Part shown: positions 1 to 8,301 of the stretch, one piece after another
Layout of the letters: each line of letters begins with the position of its first letter
Numbering within the stretch: the first letter of the stretch is position 1
Assembly (NCBI RefSeq): GCF_035916755.1
Contig: NZ_JAYWIX010000004.1
Coordinates: forward strand, 1-64,000
Direction of reading: 5' to 3'
Source of the DNA: Rothia sp035916755
Lineage (GTDB): Bacteria; Actinomycetota; Actinomycetes; Actinomycetales; Micrococcaceae
Length of the DNA stretch: 64,000 nucleotides
Translations under genes and position numbers: made by a program
Notes under the pieces: generated by a model
Told to the model about the DNA's origin: nothing
Databases searched by the model: none
What the model saw: only the letters and a program-made list of their open reading frames with translations

Positions 1-15
1 ATGTATAACATTGGT

Positions 16-33
16 ACGCTATTGAGTTTTCAA
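16..33 (-). other. rRNA operon leader processing box
   Basis: Read on the minus strand this is TTGAAAACTCAATAGCGT. It matches the conserved 'TTTGAGAACTCAATAGTGTGCC'-type box that Micrococcaceae carry shortly upstream of 16S rRNA, where it takes part in rRNA processing. With the two promoters at 132-161 and 329-357 it indicates that a 16S gene begins just left of the window. The identity rests on recalled family sequence, so it is inference. Confidence 0.6.
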
Positions 34-131
34 GCAACAAACCGCATTCTCAACCCTAGCCAGTGGAACTGGCCGGTGTTTCGTATCGGTCATTCTCAAG
101 TTTTTGTGTCACCCGTTTGGGCAACTCGTCT

Positions 132-161
132 AGTCTATCGCTTTTCTTTTCTGCGTGTCAA
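132..161 (-). promoter_or_regulatory. Downstream rRNA operon promoter
   Basis: On the minus strand a perfect -35 box TTGACA (156-161) is followed after 18 bp by TAGACT (132-137), then a GTTGCCC initiation-like stretch. This is the usual look of actinobacterial rrn promoters. It drives transcription leftward, out of the window, through the leader box at 16-33. Confidence 0.75.
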
Positions 162-328
162 CCCGGTGTTCCGTGTTGTGTCTCACAGTGGCTGTTGGCT
201 GGATTATTACTTCAAAACCTCACTCCTGCGAGCTGGGATTTCTCAGTTCCGACCGGAGCCTGAATTCGCTATGTGACTAGGTGTTTTGTCGCTTGGCGGG
301 TTTCCCCTGTGCCGTGGCGACTCGTAAT

Positions 329-357
329 ACTCTACGCAGGTTTTCCAGAGCGTGCAA
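329..357 (-). promoter_or_regulatory. Upstream rRNA operon promoter
   Basis: On the minus strand TTGCAC (352-357) and TAGAGT (329-334) are separated by 17 bp, in a spacer ending AAACCTGCG. The same spacer ending occurs in the tRNA-Arg promoter at 35119-35147, which supports a stable-RNA promoter. An A/T-rich stretch at about 440-520 lies directly upstream and could serve as an UP-like element. Confidence 0.6.
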
Positions 358-361
358 CTCA

Positions 362-690
362 AAAGTGCCACCACTGGAGCCTTTTCACCCCAAAATTCCC
401 ACCTGCAACAGATAAAACGCCTAGTCAAAGCCAAACCAAACACCGTAAAAATATTTTTAAAGTTTTTTTGAAGGTCTTCAAAAGGCTTGATTTTAGGGAT
501 TTTTTGTGAGCCAGACCCTTATTCTGACTCACATAAGTTTCTTATGTTTGTGCGGGGGCGGCAGGCTCGCAGCGAAGCTGCTGGCACCGGAGCTGGGGCG
601 AATCTGGCGAGCTTGCGAGCCAGCTAAGGAACCAGCGAGAGAGTCGGCAGCGAGCGCGAGTCTGAGCCCCCCCCTAAGCCTAGATAAACA
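362..690. other. Intergenic region, no gene seen
   Basis: This stretch lies between the rRNA promoters and the rlmB terminator. Its left part is A/T rich; its right part (about 555-670) is G/C rich with short inverted repeats such as CTGGCGAGC/GCGAGCCAG. The open frames here lack ribosome binding sites and resemble nothing I recognise, so I read it as non-coding. Confidence 0.5.
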
Positions 691-729
691 AAAGTGCTCC
701 CCCACCATCGTGGGAGAGCACTTCGTTTT
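691..729 (-). terminator. rlmB rho-independent terminator
   Basis: The arms AAGTGCT (692-698) and AGCACTT (717-723) close a longer stem with CCCCAC/GTGGG inside. On the minus strand the stem is followed by TTTTGTTT. It sits 10 bp beyond the rlmB stop codon and also carries a short T run on the plus side. Confidence 0.8.
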
Positions 730-738
730 TATGAGAGC

Positions 739-1719
739 TTAGGCTGCTCGGCGGCGGGATACCTCGTAGAGGGAGATGCCGACTGCCATAGAGGCGTTGA
801 GTGATTCCATTGCTGAGCTGATGGGAATCGAAACGATCTGGTCGCAGTTCTCGGTGACCAGTCGTGAGAGCCCCTTACCTTCTGAACCGACAACAATCAT
901 GAGCGGTTCAGAGGCCAGTTCGAGGTTGGGCAGGTCTACGTCGCCGCCGCCGTCCAGACCGACAACGAAGATGCCGGCATCCTTGGCCTGCTGGATCACA
1001 CGGGTGAGGTTGGTTGCCTTAGCAACTGGAATGCGGGCAGCTGCACCGGATGAGGTTTTCCAGGCTGAGGCGGTCATGGCTGCCGAGCGGCGCTCGGGGA
1101 TGATGACGCCGTTGCCCGAGAAGGCTGAGACGGAGCGGATGATGGCGCCCAGGTTGCGGGGGTCGGTGATGCCGTCCAGGGCGACGAAGAGGGGCGGGGT
1201 GTCCATCTGCTTGTCGTACCAGCGGTCCATGGTGTCGAGCACCAGGTTGCCGGCGTCCGGGTACTTGTAGGGGGGAATCTGCAGAGCAACACCCTGGTGG
1301 ACGGCGTGGTCGGTCAGGCGGTCCAGCTCGTTACGGCCAATTTCGAGCATGGGCAGGCCCTGCTTGTTGGCTTCGGTCATGATGTCGCGGACGCGGTCAT
1401 CGACCTCGATGCGGGACATGACGAAGAGGGCCTTGGCCGGGATCTCGGTCTGCAGGGCCTCAAGCACGGAGTTACGGCCGGTGACTAGCTCGTCGGAGGC
1501 CCGCTTGCCGCCTAGGCGGGGCTGGCGGGAGCGCAGGGTGTTTGTTGCTTTGCGGTTTTCGGCGGCCTTCTTCATCTTGTAGGCCTTGTGGTAGACGCGG
1601 TCTTCTGCCTTGGGGGTGTTGCCGCGGCCTTCGAGGGCCTTACGGCCGTGGCCACCGGTGCCCTTGGTGGGGCCCTTCTTCTTATTGGTTGCGCCGGGGC
1701 GTGAGCCTGCCTTCGCCAT
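739..1719 (-). CDS. rlmB: 23S rRNA (guanosine-2'-O-)-methyltransferase RlmB, SpoU family
   Basis: This 326-residue protein is predicted to methylate the 2'-OH of a conserved guanosine of 23S rRNA (G2251 in E. coli numbering) using S-adenosylmethionine. The SpoU trefoil-knot motifs are visible in order: NLGAIIRSVSAF, IVVGSEGKGLSRLV and IPISSAMESLNASMAVGISLYE near the C-terminus. A substrate-binding domain precedes the catalytic one (GRNSVLEAL near residue 80). The first 75 residues are a lysine/arginine/glycine-rich tail, which is usual for actinobacterial members. The ATG is preceded by an AAAGGACAC-type Shine-Dalgarno. It is the last gene of the leftward block after cysS, with about 105 bp between them, and ends at a strong terminator. 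Confidence 0.93.
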   Translation of the reverse strand: MAKAGSRPGATNKKKGPTKGTGGHGRKALEGRGNTPKAEDRVYHKAYKMKKAAENRKATNTLRSRQPRLGGKRASDELVTGRNSVLEALQTEIPAKALFVMSRIEVDDRVRDIMTEANKQGLPMLEIGRNELDRLTDHAVHQGVALQIPPYKYPDAGNLVLDTMDRWYDKQMDTPPLFVALDGITDPRNLGAIIRSVSAFSGNGVIIPERRSAAMTASAWKTSSGAAARIPVAKATNLTRVIQQAKDAGIFVVGLDGGGDVDLPNLELASEPLMIVVGSEGKGLSRLVTENCDQIVSIPISSAMESLNASMAVGISLYEVSRRRAA

Positions 1720-1824
1720 GGGTTGTGTCCTTTGATAGATGTCTATGAATTGTTTTCTAGCTTACCGACCCCCTGCCCCTTACGGGGCGAGAGATGGAGC
1801 ACGGTGGCTGGAGGGCTATGAGGC

Positions 1825-3249
1825 CTAGAGGGACCAGGTGGAGCCGGTTGCGCCGTCCTTGACGGTGATACCGGCGGCAGCTAGGGCATCACGAATCTGG
1901 TCAGCGCGGGCCCAGTCCTTAGCCTCGCGGGCTTCGGCGCGCTGGGTGAGCATGGTCTGGATCAGGGAGTCAAGCGCTGCGTGTTCGCCGGTTTCGTTGG
2001 CGGCAGCGCCTGCCTGGCTAAAAGACATGAGCTCTACCAATCCCAATACCTTGGCCATGGCGTAGACCTGCTCCGCGGCGTCCTTGGCAGATTCACCGGC
2101 AGCGAGCGCGGCGTTACCGGCGCGGACGCCCGTGTGCAGGGCAGCGAGGGCCTTGGGGATGTTGAGGTCATCGTCCATGGCCTCAGCGAAAGCATCGGGT
2201 ACCGCAGCGTCTTCGCGGTGGTAGTCGCGGGTTGCAGCCAGGAAGGCTTCGACGCGTTCGACAGCTACACGGGCCTCCTCGAGTGAGGTGGGGTGGTAGT
2301 CGAGTACGGAACGGTAGTGGGCCTGGCCCAGGTAGTAGCGCACAACCAGGGGGCGGGCAGTTTCGAGCATCTGGGCGGGGGTGATGATGTTGCCGATGGA
2401 TTTGGACATCTTCTCGCCCTCGTAGTTGACCAGGCCGTTGTGCATCCAGAAGTTGGCAAAGCCGTAGCCGGCTGCCTGGGACTGGGCCATCTCGTTTTCG
2501 TGGTGGGGGAAGCGCAGATCGAGGCCGCCACCGTGAATATCGAAGGTCTCGCCCAGGTACTTGCCGGCCATGGCTGAGCATTCCAGGTGCCAGCCGGGGC
2601 GGCCCTTACCCCAAGGGGAATCCCAGGAGGCGGTGACGGGCTCGCCCTCCTTGTAGGCCTTCCACAGGGCAAAGTCGCGGGGGTCGCGCTTGCCGCGGGG
2701 GTCGGCGTCCGGAGCGTCCTGCATGTCGTCAATCTTCTGGCGGGTCAGGGCACCGTAGTTATCCCAGGAGCGCACGTCGAAGTAGACGTCGCCGCAGCCG
2801 TCGGTAGCAGGGTAGGCGTGGCCTCGGTCGATGAGGCGCTGGATGAGGGTGAACATCTCGGGAATGTGCCCGGTTGCGCGCGGCTCGTAGGTGGGGGGTG
2901 CGATGTTGAGGGAGGCGTAGGCTGCCCCGAAGACCCGCTCAAAGCGGTAGGCCAGGGCCCACCATTCCTCGGCCGGGTGCTCCCCGGCGTAACCTGGCTC
3001 AAAAGAGGCAGCTGAGTTCACCAGAATTTTGTCGTCGATGTCGGTGACGTTACGAACCGTGGTGACCTTGTAACCGCGGTAGGTCAGCCAGCGGGAGAGC
3101 TGGTCAAAGACCAGGCCCGAGCGCACGTGCCCGATGTGCGGAGCCCCCTGCACGGTGGCACCACAGTAGTAGATACGGGCCTCGCCGGGGTGAACCGGGG
3201 TGAAGTCACGGACGCTTGCTGTTGCTGAATCATAAAAACGTAGAGTCAC
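1825..3249 (-). CDS. cysS: Cysteinyl-tRNA synthetase
   Basis: This 474-residue class I aminoacyl-tRNA synthetase charges tRNA-Cys with cysteine. The HIGH motif is at residues 38-41 and KMSKS at 280-284. The zinc ligands that select cysteine are visible as C29, C224 and H249 in the contexts YYCGATVQG, HLECSAM and FPHHENE. Length and motif spacing are normal for the family. It follows the alpha/beta hydrolase gene by only 2 bp, so the two are almost certainly translated from one transcript that also includes ispD and ispF. In many actinobacteria ispD-ispF-cysS-rlmB is a conserved order; here a hydrolase gene is inserted between ispF and cysS. Confidence 0.97.
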   Translation of the reverse strand: MTLRFYDSATASVRDFTPVHPGEARIYYCGATVQGAPHIGHVRSGLVFDQLSRWLTYRGYKVTTVRNVTDIDDKILVNSAASFEPGYAGEHPAEEWWALAYRFERVFGAAYASLNIAPPTYEPRATGHIPEMFTLIQRLIDRGHAYPATDGCGDVYFDVRSWDNYGALTRQKIDDMQDAPDADPRGKRDPRDFALWKAYKEGEPVTASWDSPWGKGRPGWHLECSAMAGKYLGETFDIHGGGLDLRFPHHENEMAQSQAAGYGFANFWMHNGLVNYEGEKMSKSIGNIITPAQMLETARPLVVRYYLGQAHYRSVLDYHPTSLEEARVAVERVEAFLAATRDYHREDAAVPDAFAEAMDDDLNIPKALAALHTGVRAGNAALAAGESAKDAAEQVYAMAKVLGLVELMSFSQAGAAANETGEHAALDSLIQTMLTQRAEAREAKDWARADQIRDALAAAGITVKDGATGSTWSL

Positions 3250-3251
3250 GC

Positions 3252-4148
3252 CTAACAGTTTACCGTGCGCTGTAGAACCGGTGCGAGGACGCTGGCTGCG
3301 TGGTTAATCAGCAGGGAGAAGTGGCCGTCGCGCGGCAGCTCGTGGATTTCGGCTCCCAGGCGGAGCCCCAGGTTGCGGGCGCGGGCGGGTTTGACGGCTA
3401 TGTCGCGCCCCGCGACCCAAAGATGTACCGGGGTGTTAATGGTGGTTTCTGAGAAGCCCCAGTCGTCCTGAATAGCGTATTCGTCTTGCACGCCGCCCTC
3501 GATGGAGAACTGCAGGGCGTAGTCGTGGGAGATGGCCATGCGGTAGGCGGCGGTGTGCCCCTGCACGTCGCGCCCCAGGGCTGAGGCCAGGGTCGAGGAG
3601 GACGCCAGGGGGCGGCTCACGGTGCGGGCGGTGAGGTCGATGAGCGGTTTGGGAAACCAGGAGAGGGTCAGGTGCGACATGTGGACGCGCAGCGGGGTGA
3701 GGTTAAGCCCCAGGTGGGACTCCCAGAGGGGGTGGTGGGTGAAGGGGGCCAGTAGGATGAGCTGGTCGACTTTCTCGGGGTGGAGGGCCGCCAGGCTCAT
3801 GGCGTGGGGCCCACCGCCGGAAAAGCCGATGGCGCTAAAGCGGTCAAGCTCCAGGTGGTCGATGATAGCCGCAGCATCCTCTTCTGCCCAGGTGCCAACC
3901 AGCCGGTAGGGCACGGCGTCCGACGCTCCCAGCCCCGGGCGGTCCGGGGCGATAATGCGGATACCCAGCTCACGGGCAGCCTCGTCGAGGAAGAGGGCTT
4001 CGTAGCCGGTGCCGGGGGTGCCGTGGCAGTAGATGACGGTAGCTGTCGGTGCTTCTGTCTGCCCAAATTCGTGCCAGGCAATGACGCGGCCCCCGTCCTG
4101 GCTCAGCAGATGAGGGCGGGGTTCAAGGGGGTCGGGTTTCACAGGCAC
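3252..4148 (-). CDS. Alpha/beta hydrolase of unknown substrate
   Basis: This 298-residue protein has the alpha/beta hydrolase fold. The nucleophile elbow is GFSGG with S110, the oxyanion-hole region is HGTPGTG at residues 52-58, and the likely acid and base are D249 (VAGRDIAV) and H276 (DGHFSLL). A cap domain fills roughly residues 135-225. No signal peptide or membrane segment is seen, so it should be cytoplasmic. It lies between ispF (85 bp upstream) and cysS (2 bp downstream), in the same direction. The substrate cannot be read from the sequence; esterase, epoxide hydrolase-like and proline iminopeptidase-like roles are all possible. Confidence 0.85.
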   Translation of the reverse strand: MPVKPDPLEPRPHLLSQDGGRVIAWHEFGQTEAPTATVIYCHGTPGTGYEALFLDEAARELGIRIIAPDRPGLGASDAVPYRLVGTWAEEDAAAIIDHLELDRFSAIGFSGGGPHAMSLAALHPEKVDQLILLAPFTHHPLWESHLGLNLTPLRVHMSHLTLSWFPKPLIDLTARTVSRPLASSSTLASALGRDVQGHTAAYRMAISHDYALQFSIEGGVQDEYAIQDDWGFSETTINTPVHLWVAGRDIAVKPARARNLGLRLGAEIHELPRDGHFSLLINHAASVLAPVLQRTVNC

Positions 4149-4233
4149 TTCTTCGCAGCTGGGGGGGGTGTTAACAGGGACAGGCTTATTGTAGCGCTGC
4201 CCCAGCCCACCGTGAGCAGGCTAGAGGGCGGGC

Positions 4234-4719
4234 CTATTCCCCGGAGGTCTGAGGGTAGACCAAGGCCACAGCGGTAGCTGCCACGCCCTCGCCTCGGCCG
4301 GTCAGGCCCAGGCCGTCGGTGGTTGTAGCGGTGACCGTCACCGGAGCACCAGCGGCCTCGGATAGAACGCGGTTAGCCTCGTCCCGGCGCGGGGAAAACT
4401 TGGGTTTATTGCCGATTAGCTGCACCGCGATGTTGCCAATCTCGAACCCGGCAGCGCGCACAATCGCAGCGGCCTCAGAAAGAATCCGCACGCCGGAAGC
4501 ACCTGCCATATCGGGCCGGTCTACCCCAAAGTTCGAACCCAAATCGCCCGTACCGCTAGCCGAGAAAAGGGCGTCAGCAGCCGCGTGAGCTACCACGTCG
4601 CCGTCCGAGTGGCCTGAGAGCCCGCGCTGGCCCGGCCAGTGCAAACCTGCCACCCACAGTTCGGTGCCTTCTTCACCAAAAGCGTGCACATCAGTACCGG
4701 TGCCAATACGGGGAATCAT
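4234..4719 (-). CDS. ispF: 2-C-methyl-D-erythritol 2,4-cyclodiphosphate synthase
   Basis: This enzyme cyclises CDP-methylerythritol 2-phosphate in the MEP route to isoprenoids. At 161 residues it is of normal size. The metal ligands are recognisable as D10 and H12 (GTDVHAFG) and H45 within HSDGDVVAHA. The C-terminal TTTDGLGLTGRGEG stretch is the usual CDP-binding and trimer-contact segment. Its start codon overlaps the ispD stop by 4 bp, so the two MEP enzymes are translationally coupled. Confidence 0.97.
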   Translation of the reverse strand: MIPRIGTGTDVHAFGEEGTELWVAGLHWPGQRGLSGHSDGDVVAHAAADALFSASGTGDLGSNFGVDRPDMAGASGVRILSEAAAIVRAAGFEIGNIAVQLIGNKPKFSPRRDEANRVLSEAAGAPVTVTATTTDGLGLTGRGEGVAATAVALVYPQTSGE

Positions 4720-5492
4720 GATTCTCTCTTTTCGTCGTAGAGGGCTGTAGCTAGGGTCAGGTCAAGAGGGGTTGTAATCTTGAAGGCTTCAGCAGCCCCC
4801 TCGACGGTCGCAACCGGCAGCCCCAGGGTTTCAGCCAGCATGGCATCGTCGGTGATGCTTTCGGCAACCTCGGGGGCCAGGGAGGCGACATCGCGGTGGG
4901 CCTGTACAAGAGTAGCCAGGTCAAAACCCTGGGGGGTCTGCACAGCCCGCAGCTGCGCCCGGGCCGGGGTGCCGCTCACGTACCCGGCAGCATCCACCGT
5001 CTTAATGGTATCGACCACGGGCAGGGTCGGAATCACAGCTCTCTCCCCCGCATCAAGGGCGGTAGCCACCCGGTGATAGACGCTAGCGGGGGTGAAGCAG
5101 CGGGCGGCATCGTGCACCAGGACGCCGGTAGGCAGCTGCTCGGGGGCACCCGGCAGGGGGGCTGCGTCCGCAATCGCGGCCAGGGCGGCCGTCACCGACT
5201 CGGCGCGCGTTGCGCCGCCGGGCACCGCCAGGGCACCGTACCGGGCACAGACCTGCCGAAGCTCAACGTCCTGCGGGGGCACCGTCACCACCAGCCGTGC
5301 CGCCACGCCCGACTCCCGGGCACCGGCCAAGGCCCATTCCAGCAAGGTGCGCCCGGCAACCTGCACCGCTGCCTTCGGCATACCTGCGCCCAGGCGCGAC
5401 CCCGAACCAGCCGCCACAATAACAACAGCGAGCACCGAACCACCAGATGTGGTTGCGGTGCCCGCTGTATCAGAAAAATCTAGAGTGCTCAC
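4716..5492 (-). CDS. ispD: 2-C-methyl-D-erythritol 4-phosphate cytidylyltransferase
   Basis: This enzyme joins methylerythritol 4-phosphate to CTP. The nucleotide-binding loop AAGSGSRLGAGMPKA begins near residue 27, and VHDAARCFTP, characteristic of IspD, lies near residues 126-135. The chosen start is GTG at 5490-5492. It adds about 22 residues before the conserved core, so a later start is possible. The gene lies 23 bp after carD and overlaps ispF by 4 bp, an arrangement common in actinobacteria (carD-ispD-ispF). Confidence 0.93.
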   Translation of the reverse strand: MSTLDFSDTAGTATTSGGSVLAVVIVAAGSGSRLGAGMPKAAVQVAGRTLLEWALAGARESGVAARLVVTVPPQDVELRQVCARYGALAVPGGATRAESVTAALAAIADAAPLPGAPEQLPTGVLVHDAARCFTPASVYHRVATALDAGERAVIPTLPVVDTIKTVDAAGYVSGTPARAQLRAVQTPQGFDLATLVQAHRDVASLAPEVAESITDDAMLAETLGLPVATVEGAAEAFKITTPLDLTLATALYDEKRES

Positions 5493-5515
5493 AGCTAGTG
5501 AGCATACCCGAAAGT

Positions 5516-6001
5516 TTAGACGCCCTCGAGAATCTTATCGAGTTCAACCTCGGCAGCTTCTTCGTCGATGTCCTTAGCCAGGGCAACCTCAGACGACAGA
5601 ATCTGACGGGCCTTAGCCAGCATGCGCTTCTCACCGGCAGACAGGCCGCGGTCGTTCTCGCGGCGCCACAGGTCGCGGACGACCTCGGCAACCTTCAGCA
5701 CATCGCCAGATGCCAGCTTCTCAACGTTAGCCTTGTAGCGGCGGGACCAGTTTGCTGCTTCTTCGGTATCGGTAGCCTGAAGTACGTCAATGACTTCCTG
5801 CAGACCGCGCTCGTCAACGACATCGCGCACGCCCACCATATCGACGTTCTCAGCGGGAACCTCAATGACCAGGTCACCGTTAGCGACCTTGAGTTTCAGA
5901 TACATCTTCTCTTCGCCACGGATCTTGCGCATCTTGATTTCTTCAATCGTTGCGGCACCGTGGTGAGGGTAAACGACTGTTTCGCCAACCTCAAAAACCA
6001 T
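5516..6001 (-). CDS. carD: CarD, RNA polymerase-binding transcription factor
   Basis: CarD binds the RNA polymerase beta subunit and stabilises the open complex, notably at rRNA promoters. The N-terminal Tudor-like domain (about residues 1-55, starting VFEVGETVVYPHHGAA) contacts the polymerase. The helical C-terminal domain contains W85 in EAANWSRRYK, the residue known from mycobacterial CarD to wedge into the promoter bubble. The 161-residue length is typical. A GAAAGGGG ribosome binding site precedes the ATG. It heads the leftward ispD-ispF-hydrolase-cysS block. The 258-bp upstream region is shared with the divergent lipoprotein gene. Confidence 0.96.
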   Translation of the reverse strand: MVFEVGETVVYPHHGAATIEEIKMRKIRGEEKMYLKLKVANGDLVIEVPAENVDMVGVRDVVDERGLQEVIDVLQATDTEEAANWSRRYKANVEKLASGDVLKVAEVVRDLWRRENDRGLSAGEKRMLAKARQILSSEVALAKDIDEEAAEVELDKILEGV

Positions 6002-6259
6002 ATGGATAAACCCCTTTCAGCCTACCTATTCTACCATGCAACGAAAGACAGCACCCTTAAAGTCTCAAAATAGGCCCGGTGCTCTCAGCGAACCTGTGCG
6101 CTTCATTTACGCCCTTTTGCCTCGTTGATACAGACGTATCGTCGTTAAACCAGATAGAATGTGACCTGAACAGACCAAAAATTCCGTACCTCGGCGCGGA
6201 GCACACACACTTTCTCTGCCCCACTGGCAGACTACGACCCTACACAAGGAGCTAGAGCT

Positions 6260-6805
6260 GTGAAGAACACCGCTTCTTTGACCGTCAAGCGCGCCAGCGC
6301 CCTCGTTGCCATCGCTGGTGCCCTGCTGGCTACCACCGGTTGCACCTACACCAACCAGCCCGCCACCACCATCGTCTACTCCGCCTCCGACGGCCAGATG
6401 GCTAACCTGCTAGGCGAGAACAACCAGCAGGACATCCAGCTCCGCAACATCATGGTCATCGCAGCCGATGAGGCCTCACAGGGCCGCGTGCTGGGCACCA
6501 TTCTGAACCAGACCGAGGAAGACGCCACCGTTACCCTGGCCTTCCCCACCGAAACTCTCACCGTTGAGGTTCCCGCTGGCCAGGAAGTCCGCCTGGAAAA
6601 CGATGAAAACGAACTTCTCCTGGCTGAGGCTGGCGCCAACCCCGGTCTGCTGTTGAAGGACGTCGAGGTCTCCTCCAACGTCGTCTCCAGCACCGCCACT
6701 TTCAACGTTCCGGTTCTTGACGGCGCTCTGGATGAGTACGCCCCCTACCTGCCCACCGCAGCGGATGCTTCCAGCGCTACCGAAACCGCTAGCAGCAACG
6801 GCTAG
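6260..6805 (+). CDS. Putative lipoprotein of unknown function
   Basis: This 181-residue exported protein has a basic N-terminus, a hydrophobic stretch (residues 14-26) and a lipobox ending ATTGC, so C28 is the likely lipidated residue. The rest is acidic and Thr/Val-rich with predicted beta character, including a VEVPAGQEVRLEN segment. It ends in a Ser/Ala/Thr-rich tail without other motifs. The GTG start is supported by an AAGGAG site 8 bp upstream. Similar lipoproteins lie next to carD in related Micrococcaceae. I do not recognise a functional domain. Confidence 0.8.
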   Translation: MKNTASLTVKRASALVAIAGALLATTGCTYTNQPATTIVYSASDGQMANLLGENNQQDIQLRNIMVIAADEASQGRVLGTILNQTEEDATVTLAFPTETLTVEVPAGQEVRLENDENELLLAEAGANPGLLLKDVEVSSNVVSSTATFNVPVLDGALDEYAPYLPTAADASSATETASSNG

Positions 6806-6826
6806 GACCCTTTCGCTTTAAAGAGT

Positions 6827-6887
<61 letters not shown>

Positions 6888-6900
6888 ACAGGGACAGTTC

Positions 6901-6926
6901 GGGCCCTTCAGGTAACTGAAGGGCCC
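6901..6926 (-). terminator. Hairpin after regX3 (copy 1)
   Basis: A perfect 11-bp stem, GGGCCCTTCAG (6901-6911) and CTGAAGGGCCC (6916-6926), with a GTAA loop. It lies 33 bp beyond the regX3 stop on the minus strand, with no clear U-run. The duplication starts at 6923, so regX3 copy 2 keeps only the last 4 bp and has no hairpin of its own. Confidence 0.6.
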
Positions 6927-6959
6927 GCCCCACTGCTTTACCCGGCTTAGGGAGCCAGT

Positions 6960-7640
6960 TTACGGTTCAAACTTGTAACCCAGGCCGCGCACGGTGACCA
7001 CATAGCGCGGGGATGAGGGGTCAGGCTCAACCTTGGAGCGCAGGCGCTTAATGTGCACATCCAGGGTCTTAGTATCGCCCACATAGTCAGCGCCCCAGAC
7101 CCGGTCAATCAGCTGCGAGCGCGTCATCACGCGTCCGGCGTTCCGCAGTAGCATCTCCAGCAGCTCAAACTCCTTGAGGGGCATAGCTACGGTTTCGCCG
7201 GATACGGTCACCACGTGGCGCTCCACGTCCATGCGGACCGGGCCGCCCTCAATCGCCCCGGCATCGTGCTCTTCGGGTTCGCCCTGGCGGCGCAGGACGG
7301 CGCGGATGCGGGCGATGAGCTCGCGGGAGGAATAGGGCTTGGTTACGTAGTCGTCCGCACCCAGTTCAAGGCCGAGCACCTTATCGATTTCTGAGTCTTT
7401 AGCGGTCAGCATGATGATAGGAACCTCACTGGTGGCGCGAATCTGCTTACAGACCTCGGTACCGGACTGGCCGGGGAGCATGATGTCGAGGAGCACCAGG
7501 TCTGCGCCGTTCCGCTCGAACTCAACCACGGCGTCCAGGCCGTTATCGACCACCTGCACCTCAAAGCCCTCACGACCCAGCAAAAAGGCTAGGGGCTCGC
7601 TCAGCGCCTCTTCGTCCTCAACTACTAAAATACGGGTCAC
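6960..7640 (-). CDS. regX3: Response regulator RegX3, copy 1 (second in transcription order)
   Basis: This OmpR/PhoB-type response regulator has 226 residues, identical to copy 2 at 8302-8982. The receiver domain has acidic residues E8/D9, the phospho-acceptor D52 (LLDIMLPG) and K101 (VTKPYS). The C-terminal winged helix (about 130-226) ends VRGLGYKFEP. RegX3 activates phosphate-starvation genes when phosphorylated by SenX3. This copy directly follows the headless senX3 tail and precedes the hairpin at 6901. Expression would depend on read-through from the full senX3-regX3 pair. If the duplication is real, the regX3 dosage relative to senX3 is doubled. Confidence 0.9.
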   Translation of the reverse strand: MTRILVVEDEEALSEPLAFLLGREGFEVQVVDNGLDAVVEFERNGADLVLLDIMLPGQSGTEVCKQIRATSEVPIIMLTAKDSEIDKVLGLELGADDYVTKPYSSRELIARIRAVLRRQGEPEEHDAGAIEGGPVRMDVERHVVTVSGETVAMPLKEFELLEMLLRNAGRVMTRSQLIDRVWGADYVGDTKTLDVHIKRLRSKVEPDPSSPRYVVTVRGLGYKFEP

Positions 7641-8264
7641 TTACTTTGTTTCCTTCGCAGTTTGAGCCGACCCCGCAGAGCGCGGCACTGTGTGGATGTT
7701 GGGGTCTGCTACCTGGGTAAGCGAGCCCGTCGGCGGGTGCTCCCCCAGCAGGTCTTGTTCGGTTTCTTCATCAATAATGGGCAGGGCAATGGTGAAAGTT
7801 GAGCCAGAACCGGGTTGAGACCAGAGGGTCACCTCGCCGCCGTGCTGGCCCACAATGTGCTTCACGATGCTCAAGCCCAGGCCGGTGCCCCCGGTTTGGC
7901 GGGAACGCGCCGGGTCAACCCGGTAGAAGCGCTCAAAAATGCGGTCCTGCTCGTCCTCGGGAATGCCCGGGCCCTGGTCTTTCACAGAAATTCTAACAGT
8001 GTCACCTTTCACAGCCATACCGATGCCCACCTTGGTGTTCTCGGGTGAGTAACGAATGGCGTTCTCAATCAGGTTGCGCAGAGCCGTGCCCAGCAGCTCT
8101 GGGTCTCCATGGACCGGGCGGGGGGCCTTTCCGCCCACCAGGAGTTCAATGTTTTTACCCTCGGCTGTAAGACGGTTACGGTCGACCGACTCAGCTACCA
8201 CCTGCTCAACATCGACCAGGGTGGAGCTCAGCACCATATCGGCTGACTGTAGACGGGAGAGCTC
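7641..8264 (-). pseudogene. senX3 fragment lacking the sensor and histidine domains
   Basis: This piece is identical to the 3' part of senX3 and keeps residues from about 209 to 415: the rest of the dimerisation region and the whole ATPase domain (NLIENAIRYS, DQGPGIP, IFERFYR, GGTGLGLSIV). It lacks the membrane anchor, the PAS-like domain and the phospho-acceptor H160. An internal ATG at 8235-8237 could give a 198-residue protein, but no ribosome binding site was created at the junction. It is therefore probably a dead by-product of the duplication. A soluble ATPase fragment that interferes with SenX3 cannot be excluded. Confidence 0.85.
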
Positions 8265-8301
8265 GCCCGCCCCACTGCTTTACCCGGCTTAGGGAGCCAG
8301 T

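Noticed and set aside
1..276. Open frame of 91 codons on the plus strand at the left edge
   Set aside because: It runs opposite to the rRNA leader and promoters, lacks a ribosome binding site and has no protein-like pattern.
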